Made by a program: the position numbers and the translations under genes. The notes under the pieces are model-generated. The model saw only the letters and a list, made by a program, of their open reading frames with translations, searched no databases and was not told the DNA's origin. From NCBI GenBank assembly GCA_027604665.1, contig JADGIZ010000693.1, positions 1 to 10,051 on the forward strand: a DNA stretch of 10,051 bases, written 5' to 3'. This stretch comes from Polyrhizophydium stewartii. Its lineage: Eukaryota > Chytridiomycota > Chytridiomycetes > Rhizophydiales. Shown piece by piece: positions 1-8,600 of this stretch; position 1 is the stretch's first letter, and each line of letters opens with the position of its first letter.

Positions 1-197
1 TGCACTCCCAGCCGATCGGGGCGTCGAGCGCCTCGGCGCCAACGACCTGCGGCAGCACCTCCGGGAGCGGAAGCGCGAGCGGGACTGTTGGCCAGCGTGT
101 GCGGGCCGAGGAGGCGGAGCCGCGGGTGTCGCCAGACCGCGACGACAACCTGGATGGTGATGCCCCCACAAATCGGCATCATCTGTCCCCCAGATAG
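1..197 (+). other. Possible 3' end of a plus-strand gene
   Basis: In plus-strand frame 3 the sequence is open from the window edge to a TAG at 195-197. It reads as a Ser/Gly/Ala-rich then charged tail (for example VRAEEAEPRVSPDRDDN) with mostly G or C third positions. Frame 2 is open to a TGA at 158-160 and frame 1 is open to 627, so openness alone proves little. If real, the gene would converge on the ankyrin gene with about 70 bp between stops. I recognise no domain. Confidence 0.22.
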
Positions 198-269
198 CCA
201 GGCACTGCGAGCCGGCCACCAGATCTGCGAGCATCAAGAGAGCAACATGCTATTAGGAAAGTCCTTTAG

Positions 270-2024
270 TCACTTTGGCAGCACAGGCGAGTCGACAGCC
301 ACCGCGGCACGCCGCTCAGCATACGCATACAGCAAGTCCAAGATCGGCGCCGCGCTGCGGCCGCTGGCGAGGGCACCCGCGGCGTCCAAGTCCCACTCGA
401 CGCCCGAGACATTGTCGAGCAGGTACACGACGATGCTAGCGAACCCCTTGCGGCACGCATCCTGCAGCATCGCCTGCGTGACGCACTCTGGATGGCGCAC
501 GCTGAGCCACTCGACCAAGACCGGGTCGTCGCGCGCCACGGCGCAGTCGGCGATCACGGCCAGCCACGCGCGGTTGCGCGAGACGACCCAGTTGAGCATC
601 GCGCCGTGGCCGCGCTGCGCAAGGTAGCGCACCGCCTGCTCGTCGACGACGATGCCGGGGCACTCGGTCGCCATCCACCGCGCGACGCGCAGGCTGCCGG
701 CGCGGTACGCCGTCTCGAACATCTCCTGCGTGACGGCGAGGCCGAACGTGCTGCAGAGCCACCGGATGCTATCGCTCGCGTCGTCGCGCCACGGCAGGTG
801 CGCCAGGATCGACGCCGGGTCCGGCAGCCGGCCGAGTGCGTGCAGCTGCTTGAGCACGTCGAGCTGCCACACGCGCGAGAGCTCGTACGACGGCAGCACC
901 TCAAACTCGCGCGGGAACCGCTCGCGCAGCAGCGCAAGCATCTCGGCGTGGCCGCCCACGGCCGCGTACTTGACCGCCTTGAACGAGCACCCCTCGGTGC
1001 GGTTCTCGGCGAGCCAGCGCACAATGTGCGTGTGCCCGCGCTCGGCGGCCTGGTCCATCGCAAGGTGCGTGCACCCCTCGGTGCGGTTCTGGTGCAGAAA
1101 CACGACCAGATCCAGGTTGCCGCTCGCCGCCGCCTGGTTCATGACGTTCTCGTCCCACGCGCGGCTGCTCGGCATGCGCTCGTGCAGGAACCGCACGACG
1201 CCCAGCGAGCCGCTGGCCGCCGCGATGCCGGCCAGCTGCAGCGTCGGCGCCACGGCCTTGCGCTCGTCAACGAGCTCCTTGATCAGCCACAGAGCGTCGT
1301 CCCGAGCCGCCGCAGCCGCGAGCCTGTCGGGCCGCCGAAAGTCGAGCAGGTCGGCCCACCCGTTGCGCACCGCGACCCGCAGCAGCACGTCGTCGGTGCC
1401 GAGCCCCGCCTGGCGCACCCGCCGCAGCATCTCGCGCGAGCGGATGCCGAGGAACTCGAGCCGCATCGGCGTGCCCGGCAGCATGCGCAGGTCGCCCGGC
1501 CACTCGGTCTCAAAGACCTCGGACCACAGCCGCGCGCGCTCGTCGGCCGTCAGGTCCGCGAGCTCCGCGCGCAGCAGGCCGCCCAGCTCCACGCGGGTCA
1601 GCAGCGTCGAGTGGCCCATGATGATGCCCTTGATCTCCGCGGGCATGCGGTCCCACTGGTTGGTCGCGCCGGGCCGGAAGCGGGCCGGCGCGGGCGCCGG
1701 CACTGCGGGCGGGGCTGCCGCCGGGGATGCGACGGCAGCCACCCCGGCCGCGAGCGCGCCGGCGTCCGCAGTGACCACGACGACCGCCCGCCCCTGCGCG
1801 AGCTCGGCCGACATGCGGGCGCCGTCCTCGAGCGCCGCCACACGGGCCACGAGCCAGGCGTTGTGCGCCTGGAGCGCCTCGACCTGGGCGTGCAGGCCGT
1901 CGATGCGGGCGGTGTGGTGCGCCTCGAGCGCCTCGAGACGTGCGGTCAGCGCCTGGAGGGCGGCGTCGCCGGCCGTCCCGCTGGCCGCACCACCCTCGCC
2001 GGTCTGTGTTGGTCGTGCCTCCAT
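270..2024 (-). CDS. Coiled-coil, F-box-like, ankyrin-repeat protein (584 aa)
   Basis: Single-exon gene, 584 residues, stop TGA at 272-270. Seen in the sequence: a Gly/Ala-rich start; a heptad-like coiled coil at about 20-67 (LTARLEALEAHHTARIDGL and onward); an Ala/Pro linker (88-115); an F-box-like start at 122-160 (NQWDRMPAEIKGIIMGHSTL); then ankyrin-like helix pairs at about 245-370 and, more diverged, 430-570. The clearest units are two adjacent 28-residue repeats starting NRTEGC at 313 and 341, with the AA..GH pattern. Known for such families: ankyrin stacks bind proteins, and an F-box can recruit an SCF ubiquitin ligase. A substrate-adaptor role is only inferred, and the F-box is degenerate. 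I chose the ATG at 2024 because the coiled coil follows shortly after. The same frame stays open to an ATG at 2312, but those 96 extra codons are low-GC, resemble no domain and overlap the CT-rich upstream region. No transmembrane segment or signal peptide is seen. Confidence 0.88.
   Translation of the reverse strand: MEARPTQTGEGGAASGTAGDAALQALTARLEALEAHHTARIDGLHAQVEALQAHNAWLVARVAALEDGARMSAELAQGRAVVVVTADAGALAAGVAAVASPAAAPPAVPAPAPARFRPGATNQWDRMPAEIKGIIMGHSTLLTRVELGGLLRAELADLTADERARLWSEVFETEWPGDLRMLPGTPMRLEFLGIRSREMLRRVRQAGLGTDDVLLRVAVRNGWADLLDFRRPDRLAAAAARDDALWLIKELVDERKAVAPTLQLAGIAAASGSLGVVRFLHERMPSSRAWDENVMNQAAASGNLDLVVFLHQNRTEGCTHLAMDQAAERGHTHIVRWLAENRTEGCSFKAVKYAAVGGHAEMLALLRERFPREFEVLPSYELSRVWQLDVLKQLHALGRLPDPASILAHLPWRDDASDSIRWLCSTFGLAVTQEMFETAYRAGSLRVARWMATECPGIVVDEQAVRYLAQRGHGAMLNWVVSRNRAWLAVIADCAVARDDPVLVEWLSVRHPECVTQAMLQDACRKGFASIVVYLLDNVSGVEWDLDAAGALASGRSAAPILDLLYAYAERRAAVAVDSPVLPK
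987..1090 (-). repeat. Tandem ankyrin-like repeat DNA (20-bp identity, 84-bp period)
   Basis: The 20 bases at 987-1006 recur exactly at 1071-1090, 84 bp (28 codons) apart. They encode the NRTEGC starts of two neighbouring ankyrin-like units. Nucleotide identity confined to this short stretch suggests either a recent local duplication that has since diverged or gene conversion between repeats. Confidence 0.75.
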
Positions 2025-2686
2025 CGCAATCGAGTTCGCGGAAACTCGGGCATTCCGCCCGGCCCATCGGTTTCCGACGGCACTCGATGCCGCCGCCGGC
2101 TTGAAACTGAGCTCGGGCGAGCACGGCCCAGAACACGAGAGAGATGACGTCCGAGGGGAAACCGCGACCGCGGCTGAGCCACAGCCGAGTGGAACTTTGG
2201 AATAACAAACCAACCGAGCACAAGATCGGCGCAATGGAGTTTGTGTTATTGAAAGAAAAAAGGTGTTGCAACTCCCAAATGACGCCACATGGCTTCCGAT
2301 GCCGCCTAGCATCGCGCCGCCTGAACGAATAGGTCAAGGAGGCCACACACAGGGCGGGAGACGTAAAAAAGAGAAAGATATTGAGAGATTGTGTGTGAGT
2401 GTGAAAGTGAGGAAGGAGACGTAAAAAAGGAGAAGCGAGAGTCCTGTAAGTGTGGGCAAGGAAAGAAAGAAGCCCCCCCCCCAAAATGGCCTCAGAGCAG
2501 CATCTGACGAATAAAAGAGTGGGCGAGCCGACGAGAATGCCACAAAGGAACGAATACAACGAGGCAGAGGGCATCAACCCCCCTGCCATGCAGTATCCTC
2601 TTCCCCTTTGTGGCAGGAGCAACGACAACGAGTCCCCCCCCCCGAATCACACGGCACCAAAAGAAACGTGGCACGCAGCGAGCAGA
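2025..2686 (-). promoter_or_regulatory. Intergenic region: CHD 3' UTR and ankyrin-gene upstream region
   Basis: This 662-bp interval separates the CHD stop from the ankyrin-gene start, both on the minus strand. No convincing coding sequence lies in it. Its composition differs from the genes: GC is lower, and on the minus strand about 2340-2470 is strongly pyrimidine-rich, a pattern common just upstream of fungal transcription starts. It holds a duplicated 14-bp motif (2357-2370 and 2415-2428) and two runs of ten C on the plus strand (2473-2482, 2634-2643). I found no TATAAA and no AATAAA on the minus strand, so the CHD poly(A) site and the ankyrin transcription start cannot be placed. Confidence 0.6.
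2357..2428 (-). repeat. Two direct copies of GGAGACGTAAAAAA
   Basis: Identical 14-mers at 2357-2370 and 2415-2428 (plus strand), 58 bp apart start to start. Similarity continues into following GAGAA if one extra G is allowed in the second copy. Read on the minus strand each is TTTTTTACGTCTCC, a T run followed by TTACGTC, which resembles a bZIP (ATF/CREB-type) half-site. They lie about 330-400 bp upstream of the ankyrin-gene start. A regulatory role is inferred. Confidence 0.6.
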
Positions 2687-5600
2687 TTACATGTGGTGCA
2701 CGTCGGGCGGTGCAGCAGGCTCGGGCGCACCCGGGAACAGATGCGCGTGCTGGTACGCATACGCATGCTGGTACGGCGCAGCCACCGCCGGCGCGGGGTT
2801 CGCGACACCCGGGGGTGCGTGCCCGTTGGCTGCATGCATGCCCAGGTCCATCGACCGCGAGGGGTCGTACACGGCGCCGGGCTGCATGTCGTGGTGCGCG
2901 TACGCCGGGTGCGCGACGGCAGCGGCGGCAGCATACCCGTGCGGGTGGGCTGCGTGATGCGCTGGCTGCCCGGCAAGATGCTGCTGCTGCTGTTGCTGCT
3001 GCTGTTGCTGTTGCTGGGGATGCTGCTGCGCGTGGGGCTCATGGTGGGGGTGATGGGATGGGTGCGGGTGATGCGCGTGTGCCTGGTGGATCTGCGTCTG
3101 CGGCTGCTGGGGGTGCGGCTGCGGGTGCATGTGCATCTGCGACTGGTTGTGGTGATCGCTCTCCGCGCGGTGGTGGCCATGATGCGCCGCCGCGAGCGCG
3201 TGGTGGTCGTGGTGTCCCTGGTGCTCTTGGAGCCCGTGGTGCGAGTGATGGCGCGAGTGGTCGTGGCCGTGGTGCTGCTGCGCATGGTGCTGCTGCACAT
3301 GGTGCGACTGCATCTGCGGGTGCTGCTGGACGTGCTGCTGAGGGTGCTGCGGCTGCAGATGCGGCGCGTGGAGGTGGTGCGGCTGCTGCAGTTGCTGGTG
3401 TTGGTGCTGGTGGTGCTGGTGCTGCTGGTGCTGGCGATGCTGATGGTGCTGGTGGTGCTGGTGGTGCTGGTGCGGCGCATGGTGGAGGTGCGGGTGATGC
3501 GAGTGGTGGTGGTGGTCGGCGTGTTGTGCAGCGTGCCCGTGCTCCATCTCGCTCGACGCGTCGTCGCCGCGCTCGTGGGTGCGCAGCAGCGCCGACGACG
3601 CCGACGACGCCGCCATCGCGAGCGCCGACGCCAGCGCCGTCGACGGCTTCCTGTCCTTGGGCTTCCTGGGCCGCTTGGCCTTGAGCGACAGGCCCGACGC
3701 ATCGATGCCAACAGCCGCCGCGCCGCCGCCGCCGCCGCTGCCGCTGCCGCCGGGCGTGAAGCGCAGCGACGCCAGGATCTCGCCCGGGTTGAACTCGGCG
3801 AGCTTCTTCTTGCGCTTCTTGTTGAGCCGCAGGCCCGCCTCCTCGAGCATGTCGTCCGTGTCGCCGCCGCTGCTGTCGTCGGTGGCGAGCGCGGCGGCCG
3901 AGAGGCCCGGGCCAGCCGGGCGGCGCTTGCTCCTGCCCGACGCGCCGTTCGAGGCCCGCGACCTGGGCCTTGCGCCGTTCGCGGCCTCATCGCCAATGAT
4001 GGCCGACGGGAGCACGGCCGACGATGTGCCGCGGCGCCAGGCACCGGCCGCGGCGTCGTGCGCACCGCCGGCGCCGGCGCCCGCGCCCACGCCGCCGCTG
4101 CCGTGATGATAGTGGCCCGACGCGTCAACGTATCCCAAGGATCCATCGTCGCCTACGCCGCCGTGCGTCGAGTTGTTGAGCTTGAGCTTGAGCTTGAGCA
4201 CCTTGGACGAAGGCTGCATGGCCGACGGGTCGCCGTCGTCGTCGGACGCAGACAGGCGCGTGCCAGAGTCCTCGCCCGTGCTGCCGGCGCCGGCCGCCGC
4301 CGCAGCGAGCGCCGCCGCGCGCGCCTGCTTCTTGGCAGCCTTCTTGGACAGCGGGCGGCACGCATAGTTGACCAGCAGCTCAAAGCGCTTGACAATCAGC
4401 GCCTCGCGCGGCCAAAACTTGTCGTCAAACTTGCCGTCCACAAGCTCCTCGGGCGCCAGGTTCTTCTCGCGCCGCACCTCCATGCTGCGCTCGAACTCGT
4501 GGTACACGGCCAGGAACGGCAGCTCCGGGTCCTGGTACAGCGGCTCGGGCCGCAGCAGGCCGTGGCGGTCGATGCCAATCAGCAGCGGCTTGTCCATCGA
4601 GTACTCCCACCACTTGGGCATGCTCGCCTTGCCGTGGCGCCGCACGGCCTGCAGCTTCTTGTCGATGTTGGGGTCGCGCAGAATGCCCGAGCGCAGGCGC
4701 TCAAAGAGCTCCACACGCTTGACAATCTTCTTGGCCTTTTCGAGCGTCAGCACCTCGCCGTCCGTGTCAATGATGATCTTGCCCGTGTTCTGCGGGCCGT
4801 CGGACGAGGCGGGGATCGCCGCGTCGCCGTCCGCGTCCGCGTCGTCCTTGTCGTCCGCGTCATCGTCGGGCTCGATCGGGTCTGTGTCCGGCAGGCCGTT
4901 CGAGACGGCGGGAGCAGGTACCGGCGCGGCAGCGGGAGGTGCTGGCGGAGCAATGCCCGCAGCTGCGGCCGCCGCGGCAGCAGCAGCCGCCGCGGCCGCA
5001 ACGGACGCCGCCGCGGCGCCAGTGACGGGCCGCGACGCTTGGCTCGTGGCAATGACGTCGCGCGCCATCTTCATGATCTTGTGGTAGTAGTACTCCATGG
5101 CCTCGTCCGACTTCTTGTCGAGCTCGGCCAGCGTCTTGAACAGCGCCCAGTCTATGTTCTTTGGGTTGCCGCGGATCGTCGGGAGGCCGTGCGAGGTGAG
5201 GACGCGCTGGAAGTCTGCAAGTGCACGCAAGAGCGTCAGGGTCAGCCAAGGAACCACCAAAAAGCCCGTGGCGTCCGCCCCCCCCCACAGATTTGCAACC
5301 ACCGGCACACCGGGACATCCGTCCACCAAAAACAAACTCACCGTGCTTCTGCTTCTTGGAAAAGTCCTTGTCGCGCAGCTTGAGCTTCTCGGCGCGCTCA
5401 ATCTCGCGCGCACGGTTCTTCTCCTGCGCCATCTCCTGCCTCGCGCGCTCGCGCACAAGGAACTGGCGGTGTTTGCCCATAGCGTTGAGGATGCGGCGCA
5501 CGCGCACGCCCAGATCCGTCGCAGACGGAATCACAAACTTTTCCTGACCAGCCACGCCGGCCGAGGACGCCGAAATGGCCATGGGCGTCGCACCGGTCGC

Positions 5601-8600
5601 GTCCGTCGGCGCGGGCGTCGACGACACGGATCCTGCGTCTGCCGCGATAGACGCAGCGGCGACGCCAGTCGCATCGACAGCAGAGCCCGACACAGCGACA
5701 GAATCGCCGCCAACAGTCGTCAGGCCGTCGCCGAGACCGTCACCCATGCGCGCGTCGCCCTCGGCATCGAGATCCAGGTCAGCGTCGGCATCGGCATCGT
5801 CGTCGTCGTCGCCGGCGCCGCCCTTGGACGCCGGAGCCGCCTCGACAATGGCGCCGCCCAGCGCCGCCTTTTGGAAGCGCTCGAAAAAGCACAGCTCGGG
5901 ATCGTCCCACAGCTTGTTGTACTTTTGCTGGTAGCCGTGCTTGCAGATGCCCATCATCAAGTCCTTGTCCTCGGCATCGCCCCACCACGGCGCCGGCGGC
6001 GCGCCAAGGAACTTGGGGATGAACATGTTGGGGTTCGGGTCGCTTTTGTTGCGGATGTTGTACATGAGCGCGACGCGGATGAGCATGTTCTTGGACTTGC
6101 GGCCAATGTGCTCAATGTACTCGGGGTTGGCGTCCTTCCAGAACGAGTTGAACTCGATGCGCTGCTTCTCGCTGGCCCACGGGTACGGCAGCAGCTCGTC
6201 GGACAGCGCCGGTGGCTCCTCGGGCTCCTCCTCCTCGCCGTTGGGCTTGAGCAAGTATGTGCGGCGCTCAAAGTCGTCGTACGTGGGCGGGCCCTCGGGC
6301 TTGGGCGGGAACGGCGGGAAGCATGCGAGGGCACGCTTGACGTCCTTGATCACGTCCTGCTCGACGTTGGTGCACGTCTCGAGGCAGTGCTGGAGCAGCA
6401 CGCGGCAGCAGATCTGCAGATCGTAGATGGACCGGCGTGAGAACGACTCGCGGATCTTGTTCCAGCTGTTGTAGCCGTGCTGCATGAGCATGCGCTCGAG
6501 GCGCGTACGCTCCGTCAGCGACCACAGCTTGAGCTCGTCCTTTGACCGCGGCTGGCCCGACGCGCCGGAGCCGCCGGCAGGCGGCGGCGTCGGGAAGCGC
6601 GTCTTGTCGTCGTCCAGGTCGAGGTCGTCGCCGTTCTTGGCGCCAAAGCGGCTGACCTGGCGGCGGTTGCGTGGTGCATCAATAATGAGAAACTCGCCAG
6701 GCGTATCCTCGACAATCTGCAGCTCGGCCTGCTTCGCGACCTTGTCCCAAAAGTCGGGGTCGTTGACGTCGACGTCGGCGGCGCTGCCGGCGGCCTGAAA
6801 TGACGCCTTGGAGAAGATGGAGCCCTTTTCCTCGTTCGAGCCATGCTTGATGACCTGCGTGCGGCGCTCGAGGATTTGGTCAATGTCCTCCTCGCAAAAC
6901 TGCTTGCTCGCCTCGTCGTCCATGAACGCGCCGTAGGCACCCTTCTTGAGCAGCTCCTCGACCTCCTCGGTCGACAGCGCCGACGACTTGGACGACCCAA
7001 CGTCAAAGCCCGGGAAGCTGCCCTCGGACTGCATGTCCATGCGCTGCAGCAGCGCCTTGTCGAGACCGAGCTTCATGCTCGCGCGGTCAAACATCTCGCG
7101 CTCGTACGTGTTGCGCGTGATGAGACGGTAGATCTGGACAGCCTTTTTCTGGCCGATACGGTGGCAGCGCGACTGCGCCTGCAAGTCGTTCTGCGGGTTC
7201 CAGTCGCTGTCAAAGATGATGCACGTGTCCGCGGCTGTGAGGTTGATGCCGACGCCGCCTGCGCGCGTGCACAGCAGAAAGACAAACGACTCCGAGTCTG
7301 GCGCCGAGAAGCGGTCGATGGACGCCTGGCGCAGGTCGCCGCGGACGCCACCGTCAATGCGCTCGTAGAGCCACCCGCGGCCGCGCAAGTACTCCTGGAT
7401 CAGGTCCAGGCACTTGGTCATCTGCGAGAAGATGAGGACCTTGTGGCCGCCCTGCTTGAGCTTCTTGAGCAGCTTGTCAATCAGCACCATCTTTCCAGAT
7501 GACTGGATGAGCGCCTGGAACTGCTGGTCGTGCGTGCGCGCATTGAGCTCCTCGAGGATCTGGTCCTCGGCACCTTCGTGACAAGCACGGGGTTGGAACA
7601 AAAATGCATGCGCGTCAGAGCATGGTCGGACGAGAGAGACAGGGATCGATCAAAAGAAGGCGAAGATAGCGGGTGTGTCTCACCTTTGAGCAGCCACGGA
7701 TGGATGCAGCACTTGCGCAGCTCGATCATGGTGTTGATCAGGTTGGGTACGTTGGTCTTCTTGGACGTGCCCTGCTTGAGCCACGAGAAGTTCCTGGAGG
7801 GCCGTGTCAGCGCATCCAACAACAAGACGCGGTCAAGCATTGGGGGATTTGGAGGCTTACTTTTCCAGGATGGAGCGATACCACTTCTTTTGCGTCGTCG
7901 TGAGCTCGCTGCACAGGCGAGCACAGTCAGTACACGGGCCGAGATGCGGCAGCGACGGGGAATCGCGGCCGAGCAGGACATACACTTCGATGATGGTCTC
8001 CTCCTTGACCGGGATCGACTTTTCGACGTCTTCCTTGAGTCTGCGCAGCATGAGCGGCTTGAGCAGGCCCTGAAGGCGCTCGACGTCGGCGGCCGTGTTG
8101 AGCGAGCCGTAGTTGGCCTTGAAGTCTGCCTCGGAGCCAAACTTTGACGGGTCCAAGAAGTTGAGCAAGGCCCACAGCTCGTCAAGCGAGTTTTGCAGCG
8201 GCGTGCCCGTCAGCAAGACACGGTGCTCCATGCTGTACTGCTTGAGAATCTCGGTGACCTTGGACGAGCGGTTCTTGAGGCGGTGTGCCTCGTCGAGCAC
8301 GACGGCGCGCCAAGGGATGGGCCGCAGCTGCGCGGCGCCGCTCATGGCCATCTCGTATGTGGTGAGAATGACGTCGATCTTGAGGACGTCCGGGATAATG
8401 TTGCCCTGTTGCCGCGGCACGAGGTCAGCATGCGCGTTTGGGGCTGTTTGGCGGGCAGGGACCGAGTGCGACACGCCGACTCACGCTCTCGTCTCGGTGG
8501 TAAAACTCGGTCTCGACGATCAGGTTGCGCGCGGGCTGGCTGCCGTGGTACACGACGACATTCATGTCCGTCCAGCCGCGGATTTCGCGCTCCCAGTTGC

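Noticed and set aside
492..2147. Two long plus-strand open frames (492-2147 and 652-2205)
   Set aside because: Antisense to the ankyrin gene. High GC removes stop codons, and the translations are Arg/Ala/Ser-rich with no domain, while the minus strand carries coiled-coil and ankyrin patterns.
2025..2312. An N-terminal extension of the ankyrin protein to the ATG at 2312
   Set aside because: The frame is open, but the 96 extra residues have no recognisable pattern, the base composition changes, and the ATG at 2024 leads quickly into the coiled coil. Kept as an alternative only.
2511..2516. AATAAA on the plus strand as a polyadenylation signal
   Set aside because: Both genes next to it are on the minus strand, and no plus-strand gene ends nearby.
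1510..2628. A 372-codon minus-strand open frame crossing the intergenic region, with hydrophobic stretches near its start
   Set aside because: The hydrophobic part comes from CT-rich non-coding sequence read as Leu/Phe/Ser, and the rest is out of frame with the ankyrin gene. The sequence is Arg/Gly-rich and resembles no family.
2981..3500. CTG/GGTGCT-type tandem repeats as a possible CRISPR-like or satellite array
   Set aside because: The units are imperfect triplets and hexamers in frame with the CHD protein and encode His and Gln. There are no spacers of constant length.
2450..5383. A 977-codon open frame on the plus strand, rich in Leu, Val and Arg
   Set aside because: It is exactly antisense to the last CHD exon. 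The plus strand of CAG/CAC-rich coding sequence reads as CTG/GTG, giving long Leu/Val runs with no stops. The minus strand has clear domains and the plus frame has none.
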